A stretch of DNA of 64,000 nucleotides, from assembly GCA_025617745.1 (NCBI GenBank), contig CM046853.1:32939770-33003769 (forward strand), in the 5' to 3' direction. Below are positions 24,867 to 35,537 of the stretch, one piece after another. Both the position numbers and the translations under genes were made by a program. Origin of the DNA: Heliocidaris erythrogramma (taxonomy: Eukaryota > Echinodermata > Echinoidea > Camarodonta > Echinometridae). How positions within the stretch are numbered: position 1 is the first letter of the stretch; each line of letters begins with the position of its first letter. The notes beneath the pieces were generated by a model that ran no database searches, was not told the DNA's origin, and saw nothing but the letters and a program-made list of their open reading frames with translations.

Positions 24867-26150
24867 GCTCTCATGATCAATCTGCAAGTTGATAACAGTA
24901 AAATACAGTTGACACAGAATATGCGAGAACTGAAGCACGCTACATATAATTGCTCGAAGCGCGTATTAGTGCATGATGTAACTGCAACATGCATGAAAGC
25001 ATGACAAACAATAAATAAGCCAGTTCGTAAATTACAATTTGCACATACATCTGCAGATAGAGGTTCTTAGTAATGACTACAAATGACCTCTATACGCTTT
25101 CATAGTGTGTGCACCATGATGTGTGTGCGCAAGTACGATTTCAGTTGTTAAACAAGTAGCGCGTCTACAGTGTACAGATTGGGGTCATTTCAGGCTCATT
25201 TGTAACATGTATATGTACTAATCAGAACTGGCTTATTCTTTAGCATGACTGTGCACAGATCTATGTCCATAGACCCTTCTGATTCACATTTATACATGAC
25301 AACAACATGAGACCTATATTTCGTCCCTCAAGGATTCATAACTACATGTACATGGGGCAGTATCAATTTCGGCCATGTTAGATCTCTAAATTATTAGAAA
25401 TGACTTTGGCACAACAATCAAAGAATTTAGCTTAATTTAAATTGCTTTTTAAAATGGGGGTTGTTTGTCTGGACAGACACTTAACCCGTCAATTTTGCTG
25501 TCGGATTTATGAAAAGTATGCATCAAGTAACACAAAGATAAATCATACTTTTGTCAATATACCATGTAAGAAAATTATGGCAATCATTGTTATGCCTCAC
25601 TGTGTAACATAACTCTATGACCAAATAATATGACACAGTTGTGCTCCAAGATTTTTCATAAGGATGACAGTGACAATTTATATTTTTTTTAAATAAATTT
25701 CTTCAAAATCTAAGTTACAGGATAAATTATTTGGCCTTCTCATCCAGTGTGCACGGAATAAACTGCATGTACATGTACAAAGTGAATGCGGGGTGGCTTA
25801 TTTCACGAGAATGCCAATTATTCAACAAAACAAGAATGATCTTTGTGACCTTTAGCACAATCATTACAATGGAAGAATATCTTGAGAGACCACTTGAGAA
25901 ACAACTTTACCTTCTAAATGCTAACTTGGGCCATTTTGGTCAATTATATGAACAACATTCTTATTTAGTATTACAATTTCTTACTGCTCATATATCTTGG
26001 TTTATATTGTCATTTAGATTGATCTACAACTGAATTTATCAAAATCTACCCCAAAAATTCTTTTTCAATTAAGGCCTGTTTAAGAAAATACATTTATACT
26101 GCATTTTCTGTCTACTGGGAACATCTTGTTGCTAGGTTACATCTTCATAC

Positions 26151-26247
26151 CTTTGGAATCCTTATCCAAATCTCCCTTGGATTTCCCACATGATGCTCCT
26201 TCAGGACATGTTTCACAATTTGGGACTTCATCAACATCAGGAACAGT
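26151..26247 (-). CDS. ETV1/4/5-like: ETV1/4/5-like, coding exon 2 (residues 26-57)
   Basis: 97 nt between a TTTGCCTCAG acceptor and a GTATGAAG donor; phase 0 in, phase 1 out. It encodes TVPDVDEVPN, then a small cysteine cluster (C36, C39, C45 in CETCPEGASC), then GKSKGDLDKDSK, which leads into the activation helix of exon 3. In vertebrate ETV1/ETV5 the matching interval carries a basic stretch (RKRKF) and then DLAHDSEELF; here DLDKDSKELF is clearly equivalent but the basic cluster is replaced by the cysteine segment. Two VP dipeptides (TVPD, EVPN) resemble the COP1-type degron core known in ETV proteins; that function is inferred. Confidence 0.85.
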
Positions 26248-26396
26248 CTGAGGCAAAGACAGAATAGAAAAGAAAAAAAGAGGAATTTAAAAAATACTGT
26301 AAATAATGTCAAAATTATATTTCACATTCATTGTCACTTTGGGCCATAGGCTGGTAGACTAGACCCGACGCGACCCATACCCACACCGTCCCAAAT

Positions 26397-26424
26397 CGGA
26401 AACGAATGTTTCCGGTATGCAAAT
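26397..26424. promoter_or_regulatory. inverted ETS-core pair next to an octamer, in intron 1
   Basis: CGGAAAC (26397-26403) and GTTTCCG (26408-26414) form a perfect 7-bp inverted repeat around GAAT, placing a GGAA ETS core on each strand. It is followed directly by an exact ATGCAAAT octamer (26417-26424). The position, inside the 296-bp first intron of an ETS-factor gene, suggests an autoregulatory or POU-factor site; this is inference from motif shape only. Confidence 0.3.
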
Positions 26425-26543
26425 TAGGTCATTCATAAAGTTTATGTAGAAGCCAGTGTGCAATATGGCTGCCTACGAAACCTCCATTTCAATGTCATGA
26501 ATACGAAGTGGTAATGGTATAGAAAAATGACAATTTTACTCAC

Positions 26544-26618
26544 CTGAGGGTCTAGAAAGGGTACCTGCTGGTCATAAAATCCATCTGATTGGTCGTCAAA
26601 ACTAGATGGCCTGTACAT
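26544..26618 (-). CDS. ETV1/4/5-like: ETV1/4/5-like, coding exon 1 (residues 1-25)
   Basis: Reads from ATG (26618-26616) to a GTGAGT donor that begins at 26543, 25 codons, phase 0. The peptide begins MYRPSSFDDQ and contains SDGFYDQQVPFLDPQ; human ETV1 and ETV5 begin MDGFYDQQVP, so the family start aligns at residue 12 and this protein has an extra eleven residues. The ATG has A at -3 (CCAAAATGT), a good context, and an in-frame TAG lies 12 codons upstream in the genomic sequence. That TAG coincides with a possible acceptor (TTTGTTCCTTTAG then AATCTGG, exon edge 26648), so a non-coding exon may lie further upstream. The VP in QQVPF is part of the conserved block. Start choice is likely but not certain. 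Confidence 0.88.
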
Positions 26619-26648
26619 TTTGGACGGATTCTGACGTAATTCCAGATT

Positions 26649-27100
26649 CTAAAGGAACAAATATCAAACTTTGCGTAGGATATCGCACCAAGATCGCGTC
26701 GGAGATCCGAGCTGCCAAACGTCGCATGCGCTGTACGTTTGCATGTGTGGTTTACCCCCTGAACAGCTGACCAAGAGCTGACCGACGATGCTGACAGCCC
26801 ACGTAAATATACCAAAATGTCCTTCTTCCCTTCCAAAGCAGTTATCCACACTTTTAGTCCATGTCCAGCATGAGAAGGTTAAACACGTGAATAACTCTCC
26901 AATACAAGATGGAAATCTTCCAACAATGTCACTCAAAAATCATGACATAAATCGGACATCTCCATGCACCACAGAAGAGCTTTTCACCTGTCGCCAGCTT
27001 TTTGCTGTTTAAAAATTTTCGTGCACGGATCGATCGCACAAATTCTGCGATCGCGCGACAGAGGTGCGCAGACAACTATACAGGTGCAGAATAATAGAGA
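26649..27100 (-). promoter_or_regulatory. candidate ETV1/4/5-like promoter / 5' leader region
   Basis: The sequence immediately upstream of the start-codon exon is clearly richer in CpG than the surrounding DNA (for example GATCGCGTCGGAG near 26692, GATCGCGCGACAG near 27049), and repeats of the window begin only beyond about 27.2 kb. No convincing TATA box was seen in the expected orientation. A first non-coding exon could lie here, spliced to the acceptor at 26649/26648, or transcription could begin just upstream of the ATG. The assignment is by position and composition only. Confidence 0.4.
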
Positions 27101-27244
27101 ACGAAAGGCTTATAGTTATAATCTTCTCAGCCTTTTAAAGAAGCCTTCCAAATCTAGTAAATGAGAATATCACGCTTCAACAACGTGAGAAAAAATATAA
27201 AGATTAGATATTGCACTCTTGGCTTAATATTCTGAACTTAAATC

Positions 27245-29140
27245 GAAATAGGCACAGGCGTAGCCAGGATTTTTCAATAGAGGGGGCCAGACGTGAAGGA
27301 TCCAACCGCATAGCCAGGATTTCAATTTAGGGTAATTGGTGATGAGCACGCAAAGGGTTTCCCCCTTGGGGGTGGGTGCAGGGAGGGGGGGTTCCCCCCC
27401 ACCCCCTCCCGCGCAAATCTGAAAGAAATATAACGGCTTGTAGCACTGTTTTTTTTTCAGGCAGAAAGTTAGTTCGACGCCCTGGCTGCTTTTCAGTTAT
27501 TTGGACGCAATACTGCACTGTATGTAACAGGGGTGGGTGCAGGGAGGGGGAGTTTCCCCCTTCCCGCGCGAAGCGCGAAAGCTCTGACGGTTTAGCACAT
27601 TTGAGAGAAAAATAACGGATTGTAGAAACAATTTTTGTAGGCGGAAAGTTATATTTCGACGCCCGGACCGCTTTTCAATTATTTGGACGCAACATTTCAC
27701 ATGCGAAGGAGCGAAGCCATGCGTATCTAGGGATTATGGCACCCGGGGCAAACAATGAAGTTCGGCGCCCCCCCCCCCCCCCCCGAGTGCCCAAACTAAT
27801 ATCTACGTTATTGTACGAGCGAGGGAGCAAAGCGACCGAGCGGAAAATTGTTCAGTTTTTAACACTAAACAACGCATTTTCTTGTGCATTTTACCCGGGA
27901 AATTTTGCATTTGACCACCGCAGTTGAGCGGTAGAGAAGCTCGAATTTTATACATTGATAAACGGTTTTCTATTCACTCACTTCTACAATCGGGAGCAGA
28001 ACTAACAAAAACCCTATATAGGCTTGAGAAAGAGTCGAGAAATTCAGCAAGGCGACCTGTAGTTGAGTTTTCTTTCAGAAGTTGAACCTTTGCAAATGCT
28101 GTTTTATGCACTTTATCCTATATTGGGAGCGCAATATTTAGCAGGAGTCGTATGAAACTTACATAATAATAGCGAGCAAAGCAATTACATCTTTATTTTT
28201 TCAAACTTGTTTAACCCTTTAAGCTATTTAAGAACTATATACTGGGGGAGCGAAATTGCGAGATCCTGAAAGAAAATAATTATGCGAGGGAGCAAAGCGA
28301 CCGAGCTTTGGAAAATTTTCGCATTTCAAACCTTGAAAAACTAGATTTCTAGTGCATTTAACCTGCGGATTTGGGGCGGTGATCCGTAAAGATTATGATT
28401 TTTATTCATTTCCCCCTATTTTTCTTTCTCTCCTTTGCGTTTTTTTTTTGCGCCCCCTCCAAGTGCTGCACGAGGCAGGTGCCCCCCGTCCCCTAGAGGG
28501 GGTATCCCCTCCTACATCAGTGATTTTTCAAAAATCTGTCGATAAATCTTGCATTTTAGAGCATCCCAAAGTGGTTTTTAATGAAAAGAAGAAATGCACG
28601 GACTACGCCAATGGACGGAACCCCTTAACCCTTAATTGAGGATAACAATGCGAGCGAAGGACTTTTTTTCGATATTTTCGCATTGAAATTATGGCATTTT
28701 TTATTTCCTTATATACTTCTAATCACTAAAGAATGTGATGGTATTTCAAGATCAAACATCATGAGTTTGGATAATTGTTAGTTTTAAGTTAATGTATCAT
28801 AATCCAAAAATATTGGAGGGGGCGGGGTAATAATACAGGCCATCCCCCACCTCAATTCTTTTTTTTAATATATACCCCAACCCCCCCCCCCCCCCCCCCG
28901 GGATCGACACCCATGGTAACAGGGGTGGGTGCAGGGAAAGGAGAGTTATTTCCCCTCTTCCGCGCGAAGCGCGAAAACTTTGACGTTTTAGCAAATTTTG
29001 AGGGCCAGAACGGCTTCTCTCACTTCCCCTCTTTTTCGCTTTCGCTCTCGCTTTTTTTTTTTTTTTTTTTTTTTTTGGTGGCTGAATAGGGGGAGGGGCC
29101 ATGGCCCCCGGTGCCCCCCACTGTCTACGCCAGTGAAAAT
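27245..29140. repeat. cluster of CGTAGCCAGG-type repeats
   Basis: Left border GGCGTAGCCAGGATTTTTC (27250) and right border CACTGTCTACGCCAGTG (29118) are inverted versions of the same word. Between them the unit GGGTGGGTGCAGGGA ... CGCGCGAAGCGCGAAA occurs at 27370, 27531 and 28924, and GAGGGAGCAAAGCGACCGAGC occurs at 27821 and 28285. C-runs occur at 27769-27784 and 28879-28898. Such ends resemble those of non-autonomous hAT-type elements; the class is inferred. Confidence 0.5.
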
Positions 29141-29447
29141 AGGAACTATACAGGGACCTCCCCGATTATACCAAACAAAATGTTTCACACCCCTTAAGAT
29201 TCTAAACCATTCCAATAAAATCTAACTCTGAATTTCCGATTACTATAGTATTCGGCTCCTTCACAACTTTTGTTTTATAGAAGATTTAATACTTAAAAGA
29301 TTTACGATATGAGGATTGCCGAAAGTCAATATGACTATTTTTGCCATTGCCCTATACATGCATGGATGTGAACGGTGCAAAACTGTAGGAATGCTCCCTA
29401 AGGGGTGGAGATGGTGCACACTTGTGTGCGGGCTTGAAATCCAATGC

Positions 29448-29540
29448 CCAGAGATAATAATAAAGTACATTGTAAAGCGCATTAAGGTATTCACATAATA
29501 CGCTATATGAATGTTATAATTATTATTATTATTATTAACA
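29448..29540 (+). repeat. LINE/SINE-type 3' tail with ATT repeat
   Basis: AAAGCGCATTAAGGTATTC and ACGCTATATGAATG followed by (ATT)n resembles the 3' tail of CR1/L2-group retroelements, as at 37.9 kb. No coding sequence precedes it. Confidence 0.45.
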
Positions 29541-29954
29541 TAATTATTACAAATCATGTCAATGATGCAACGTTTTTTCTCAAATTCCCTTGAGTTCCAG
29601 TCTGATGCAATTATTTATTCTAAATAATGCGGTTCACTCCCATTATACAAGAAATGCTGATAAGTTTCATCATGGGAAAGATTCATCTCATATGCATGTT
29701 AAACCACTTCCCTGGTTAAACACTTCTCTTCGTTATGTATTCTTTACCTTCTTCTTTACAGTCTGTTCGATTTAATTATTCATTTAAATTTTAAAAGACT
29801 TTTTTAGAAACATCTTCTCTCTCGATCTCTTTATAATGCATAATTTTATTTCATATCTCATCTACCGCACTGAACTGCAATTCATTAAAATTTACTTTGT
29901 AACCGATACATTTATTTTTATTATTAGTGCTCCTGGTGCAACCCTTTTTCATTT

Positions 29955-30002
29955 TCGAAATTATGAACCTTCGGAATTATGAACCTTCAGAAAAATGACA
30001 TG
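29955..30002. repeat. GAACCTTCGGAATTAT words
   Basis: TTATGAACCTTCGGAATTAT is repeated almost exactly side by side. The same word is amplified at 43.43-43.66 kb and present singly at 46.70 and 47.13 kb. Confidence 0.5.
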
Positions 30003-30496
30003 ACCCGTGGTACGGTATTAGTAGTAGGCCTATAGAAGTATATAGCAGAAGCGGGTAGTAAGGTAATGCCACGAATAAAGGGATTATGTAATTATACCAG
30101 ACATAAAAAAATCATGTAATGCAGACCTAAATATGCACTTTAAAAAACGTCTAGTCATTTTTTTTTTACCAGATCGCCTGGTCACATTTTCCTAATCAGA
30201 TTCTAGTCATTCTGACTGGGATTCTGTTCATTCTTACTAGGATTCTGTTCACTTCAAACCCGAAACTGGTAGTTTCGGCTAGAATAGTACAGGTGCTCGT
30301 GGAAATAGTAATATTCTTGTCAAATTTGAATAGATTGGTTTGAGAGTGTGCAATTAGGTATACATTATATTGTTTCATAACTTCCTGGTATAAAAACGTT
30401 TACATTTTTTTTCTTCAGATGTCATCATATTATAGTTATGCGTTAAAAAGGAGTATAACACCATTTAGAATCAGGTTCATCTATCACCATCACCAG

Positions 30497-30560
30497 CAGT
30501 GGCGTAGCTACAGGTGCACGTCTGTCCCCCCCCCCCCCCCCCCATCACATGGCGAAACAA
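30497..30560. repeat. CAGTGGCGTAGC terminus plus C-run
   Basis: CAGTGGCGTAGCTACAGG followed within 20 bases by a run of about 20 C. This is the form of a hAT-like non-autonomous element end; the partner end was not located. Confidence 0.4.
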
Positions 30561-31100
30561 GGGGGAAAAGGAGGGGGAGGAAAAAAGGAGAGCAAGAAAA
30601 GGACAAAAAGGAACTTGAAACGTGACATTTGTAGATACCAATGTTGGAACATATAACTGGTTGAAATACATTTTTTGAAAGTTACTTTTAAAAAGATGCG
30701 TAATGGAGAAGGAGCGAATCACACTGACAGAAAAGAGCTTGCTTATTGAAAAAGAAATTACTTGATAATACTGGCATATTGTATTTCACGCGGGTGCCTG
30801 ACTCCCTGACTAATAGGGTGTGGTATCAAGACATCTTCATGTTTGTTGCTGGTATTTTTCGAACTCTACTTAATTCTATCGAACGTATTTGCGTTTATAG
30901 TACCTGTATAAATTTATTATTTCAGTCATGACTATATTTATACTTTAGAGGAAAGTACTTTACACTACGGAAGAGGGTTTTTTTTTCTTTCGGTGGGGTT
31001 GGGGGTTGGGAGGAGGCGTGCAATTTTTCATCATTATATACTCATGGTATCTTGCCGACATGTTTAAAGGCGTTCGAATAGACCAGTTCACATATATACA

Positions 31101-31292
31101 GTGAAACCTGTCTATAAAGACCGCTCAAGGGAGACAAGAAAAGGAGTCTTTATGAGCAGGTGGTCTTTATACGTACAGGTTCCTTTAATACAATGTTTCA
31201 ATGAGAAACAGTTTTCAAGGGAAACAAAAATTGTGTTTTTATATACAGGTGGTCTTTCTATACAGGTGTTCGCTATAGCAAGTTGGACTGTA
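31101..31292. repeat. CAGTGAAACCTGTCTATAAAGACC repeat, copy 1
   Basis: GTGAAACCTGTCTATAAAGA opens the repeat, with GTGGTCTTTATA and GTGGTCTTTCTATACAGGTG later in inverted sense. Further copies are at 56.56-56.64 and 63.92-64.0 kb. Confidence 0.55.
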
Positions 31293-32142
31293 TCTTTCTT
31301 GAATAATCGATAATATAAAGAGTGTCATGCATGATTAAATTCTTTTTATATTTCTATCTCGTATTGTTTTATTCCAGTAGGGTTTGGTGGCATGTTTCAA
31401 TTCTTACTAGAGACTGTGGAGGGATTTATCACCATCAGGATGACCAAGTATCTGATGTTTTCACGTATTTTTAACTTTTGTGAAATATACCTTTAAAATT
31501 CCTTGAATCATTCCATTTTAATAAAGTGATATTTATGGTTTTGGGGTAATTCGTATACCGCGTTTATTATTATCGAAACTCAGCATTATAATTTCATCTT
31601 ACGAAACCTTGGACCAGCCATTTTATCTTTAAAATTGCAGGGACTTTTTTTTCTGACATTTGTTAACTTCCTTCACGATCAAGTCAAAATGTTGATTAAT
31701 GTTTTCAAAAGTCCACGGCACTGTTCATCTGAAGTTTTAATCAAATTAAATTCTGATTTTAGCGGTATTATTTCATAAATTTACAACTGGGAATGAAAGG
31801 TATAATGAATTTCCATTCTCCAACAGAGTATTTCTTACGTTGAAGAACAGAACAACAACAACACCAACAACAGGACATCGCGCCCTCCGCGGCAAAGTAC
31901 AGAGATTCGATGCGTGATCACTCTTTTCTTCGCGATATCCACTAATCCTTTCAGCTGAAAGTATCTTATTAAAGATTCACATATTCTTTTCAAATGTCGT
32001 ATCCAGATTTCCTTCTTCTTATATTCATTTTCTCCTTTCCTTTTCTTGTTGTTGTCCTTCTAATTCCTTCCTTCCTTTTCTTCTTTGACTCTAAGCGTGG
32101 ACCTACAAACGAAGGTCCATGCTCTATAAGCAAGACATTATG

Positions 32143-32393
32143 GCCCGTATTCTGAACTCCGGTTTGACTTAAACTCCAGTTAAACCAGACTAAAGCTACC
32201 CCTAGCTGCAGTCTACATTCTCTACAAAAGCAAACCACACTTAGAGTATATACTGCACTGGAGTTTAAGTTTTACCGGAGTTGTGAATGTGAACACCTGA
32301 AACTCCGGTTTAAAGGGCAGATTTAGACTGGATTTTAAACCGCACTTATATAGACCGCGGTTTAAGTTAAACCAGAGCTCAGATCATACGGGG
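32143..32393. mobile_element. long imperfect palindrome (GCCCGTATTCTGAACTCCGG)
   Basis: Left arm GCCCGTATTCTGAACTCCGG, TTTGACTTAAACTCCAGTT; right arm AAGTTAAACCAGAGCTCAG, ATCATACGGGG. Inner words GGAGTTTAAG and AACTCCGGTTTAAA pair again, so most of the 250 bp can fold. MITE-like. Confidence 0.55.
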
Positions 32394-32442
32394 TTATAAC
32401 TCTCGTATACCTTTGCTTGTGTTCCTTTCATAACATCTCCCC

Positions 32443-32445
<3 letters not shown>

Positions 32446-32481
<36 letters not shown>
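32446..32481. repeat. CT microsatellite
   Basis: (CT)n of about 36 bases. Confidence 0.9.
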
Positions 32482-32483
<2 letters not shown>

Positions 32484-32689
32484 CTTAATCCCTTAAAGAT
32501 TTCTAATGCAGATAAAAAAATAGCTGATTCTTTTTTTTTTAAATATTCTCCTCTTGTTACATTAACGGAAACCGATAAGCAAGGCTCCTTTCACGTAATA
32601 ATGTACAAATGACGCAAAACAAATTCGTCTCTACAAGATATTTAATAACCAAATAAAACTTGGCCGTTTCCATGATAAAAACAATTGGG

Positions 32690-33066
32690 AGGATACCCCC
32701 TGGAAAACTATCCCCCGGACAACTACCCCTCGGACAACTACCCCTGGACAACTGCCCCCAAGGACAATTACCCCCAGGACAACTACCCCCTGGACAACTA
32801 TCCCCTAGGACATCCCCCAGGACAACTACCCCCAGGACAATTACCACCCAGGACAATTACCCTCCGGGACAATTACCCCCAAGAAAAATTACCCCCATTA
32901 AATGATGATTAACCCCCCCCCCCCCCACCCGAAAACAAACTTTAGACCCCCCCCCCCCCGGACAACTACCTCCTGGACAATTACCCCCCTCCGGACAACG
33001 ACCCCAGGGGGTAGTTGGCGGGGGGGGGGGGGTAGTTGTCCAGGGGTAATTGTCCAGGGGGTAGTT
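32690..33066. repeat. GGACAACTACCCC minisatellite with inverted second arm
   Basis: From about 32690 to 32895 a unit close to CCCCCAGGACAACTA (15 bp, variable) is repeated more than ten times. After C-runs at about 32909 and 32947, the unit resumes, then appears in reverse complement (GGGGGTAGTTGTCC, GGGGTAATTGTCC) from 33004 to 33066. The two arms can pair over long stretches. The frames it opens (PPGQLPPGQL-type) are by-products. Confidence 0.8.
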
Positions 33067-33653
33067 ACCCGGATACGATCGATTATCAAAACTTCCATCA
33101 AAGAAGAAAAATATCTTTAAATTCTTATTGCGTGATATCTGCAAACTTTGCATAAGCTGACATAACCTACCAATTGAAAAAGGAAGATATCATCACCCTC
33201 ACAAAATACCAGCGAATATAAGTTTTTGTGAAGAATGTAGTATGCAGACGGTAGGAGACGAATTATGTCATGTAATGTGAGAAGTTTAGAATAAGGAGAT
33301 ATCTGTTTTTGATAATCTCATTCAATGACACTCAATGATAACTTTGAAATCATAAACGGTTTGGAGAGATTCATGTTTATAATGTTACTCAAAGAAGTCG
33401 CTCTCATAAAAGAACTGGCCAACTTTTTGTGATATACTGTCGATCGACGTGGTAACCTTTAAAGTGTTTATTATTAGGCATATTTATCATAATGTATAAA
33501 TATAATTATGTATATAATTCTTTTAATGGTCTTTTTCTCATCACCTTACACTACTTATACATAATCTGATCATTTTTTTTAATTGGTTTTTGTTTATGTT
33601 TTGATTGCTATATACTCGCGATATATTGTTATGTTTTGTCATGTGTTACTCTT

Positions 33654-33766
33654 ATCATTATTATTATTATCTTTATTATTATTTTTATTATTATTATTAG
33701 TAGTAGTACTAGTAGTATTATTATTATTAGTAGTAGTAGTAGTAGTAGTAGTAGTATTGTTATTGT
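33654..33766. repeat. ATT / AGT trinucleotide block
   Basis: (ATT)n shifting into (AGT)n and back; compound microsatellite. Confidence 0.9.
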
Positions 33767-34329
33767 TCTGATTATTGATGTTATGTTAGAACAAAATATT
33801 GATGGATATGTCAGTGAAGTTCAATGAATGAATACATAAACATGCGACAGTATATATACGGGATTATAATGATAAATATATATCAAACTTTTGCATTTGT
33901 TTCAGTGCTTTTTTTCCTCCGTTCTGGTATGAAAATTATTTAATCATTTATCTGATTATTAATCCAATAAGTTATTGCTTTGACAACTTAAGGAACTTTG
34001 ATACCATGGATTCGAGCATAGATCAGTAATCAAGTATATGATTTATACAAAATACATCGTAATTATGTATAATAATTTGATTTTATTTGTGAGACATAAA
34101 ATTCCCAGTATATAGGGCAAACATAGAATGATAATGATGACACTCCCTGAATCATAGGAATTATAACTGTTACTTGTAGACTAATTCATATTCAAAATAC
34201 GTTAGACAGTCAGATCCAACCAACATACAAAACCCTTTTGCTAAATACACAATTTAATGTCAACACGGATATTACCATTTCTGTTTAATCAATATATAAG
34301 CGTAGAGCGCAGAGTAAAGCAGGCAAAGT

Positions 34330-34432
34330 CCCCCGCCCAGAAACATTGCGCCCCTTCCGCCCCTCCCGCCACCCTTCATTCTGTGGAGGATTCCGCCTCC
34401 AATAGCAGTTTCTTGATCCGCCACTACAAGCT
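34330..34432 (-). repeat. GTAGTGGCGGATCAAG terminus, GC-rich
   Basis: On the minus strand GTAGTGGCGGATCAAGAAAC opens a GC-rich stretch (GGAGGCGGAATCC, GGGCGGGGGA). This is the start typical of hAT-like non-autonomous elements. No partner end was seen. Confidence 0.35.
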
Positions 34433-35537
34433 TAGTCAATTTGTTTCCATCAAACAACAAAATTTTAGTTATGTTGAATTGGTTTATGTCCACAACAAAT
34501 TTAATTATTAAATTAAGTTTATATCCACAAAATCCCATATGGAATTCTTTAAATTCTCTGTCGTTATCATAATTATGAATAGCCTATCTGCTGTTTCCCT
34601 CTCCTCTCTACTTCTTCATTTCACCCTAAGATATTTTGATACGCATCCAATTTTTTCGCAACGTAAAGGCAATTTTTATAATTACTTCAACAAGATTAAA
34701 TTATGAAAGCATCTAAATGTCGATCAAACGGGCTTTAAAGGAACACATATACCACTTCAATAAATAGGTTTAACAACGCAGTGACTCAGAATGTAGGGCA
34801 CAGGCAATATGTGGCGTATTAACACCAAACAACAAATTGACGATTCAATAAAAGACGAGAAGAAGAATAAGAAAGGGGGAAAAAAGAAGATCTTCATCTC
34901 CGTTAACAACCCGCGGACGCAGATACGGAGGGAGAAAAGGCGTTGCCATGGGAACCATGACGTAGGTGAGGGCACATGTTGCATGCCCAAGACGTCTTGG
35001 TGAATTTTAAACGAACGGTTGGGAGCTTCTTCTCCGACTGTCTGTAAGGATTGATATGCTGAATAAACTCGACGTTATGAAATATTTTGAAAGCCACACA
35101 TGTCGCTGAAAGTAAAGCCGTTTTTGCCACTTGATTATTTTTTTACTGTCAATATACTTTGTGCATTATGTCACCAAAACTCGTCATATCATTAAAAAAA
35201 AGAGCTTATCAACGTCACCAACATTACTATCAGGAACATTAAGTCCCTAATGATCATTCTCAGTCATTAGCATTCTTACCAACATTTACAGTCTAATTCC
35301 CAGGGGCTGGGAAGTGGGGAAGGGGGGGGGCGATAAGTTTAGGAAGCTTAGCAACTGAGCTGGAAAAGATTCTGTGAGGATATATCCCGCTGAATAAGAA
35401 GATTTTTTTTACATTCTGCAGTATGAAAATTGTGCATATGAATGACGCCCTTGTTAAATTACATTTATAAAATTTTGCAATTTGTAATTTGGAACTTCAG
35501 ACTTAAATATTACTTCTGATCACACAGGCAAATAAAA

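Larger units (their letters stand above)
13710..26150. other. intron 2 of the ETV1/4/5-like gene (12.4 kb)
   Basis: The largest intron fully inside the window. From low to high coordinates it holds a repeat also found at 63.4 kb (15055-15216), a family B MITE (15799-16346), two Helentron-like copies (16391-18141 and 18260-18913) with a CpG-rich patch in the first, a G-run at 20160-20173, a second Helentron-like family (22685-24548), and a family A copy carrying a nested MITE (about 24560-24866). Intervals 13.8-15.0, 18.9-22.6 and 24.9-26.1 kb look like ordinary AT-rich intron with scattered ACATGTACATG words. Confidence 0.6.
7516..26648 (-). other. ETV1/4/5-like: PEA3-family ETS transcription factor gene, 5' part (ETV1/4/5 orthologue)
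   Basis: Four short minus-strand exons (26544-26618 coding, 26151-26247, 13662-13709, 7516-7578) join in one frame with GT..AG junctions and matching phases (0, then 1, 1, 1), giving 94 residues and the first base (C) of codon 95. The product matches the N-terminal region of vertebrate ETV1, ETV4 and ETV5 in order: SDGFYDQQVPF near the start, ELFHDLDQLQEEWLAD, then EQYVPDFQSEN. From family knowledge, these are nuclear activators acting downstream of FGF/RAS-MAPK signalling. The ETS DNA-binding domain, at the C-terminus in the family, is not in this window; I found no convincing further exon in 1-7515, so intron 4 exceeds 7.5 kb. Whether this is closer to ETV1, 4 or 5 cannot be said; a single pre-duplication orthologue is expected in an invertebrate. 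Confidence 0.9.

Noticed and set aside
26552-27012. Overlapping 74-100 codon frames around the ETS start exon
   Set aside because: They are in other frames than the spliced PEA3-like product or antisense to it, with no family match.
28797-29225. Lys/Arg-rich frames near 29.0 kb
   Set aside because: Caused by a T-run (29051-29074) and CT-rich DNA inside the repeat cluster.
32690-33066. CRISPR-like repeat array
   Set aside because: Repeats are 15 bp, contiguous without unique spacers, and the genome is eukaryotic; it is a minisatellite.
32557-33153. Pro/Gly/Gln-Leu repeat frames on both strands
   Set aside because: The periodic peptides arise from the 15-bp minisatellite; all frames stay open because of the repeat.
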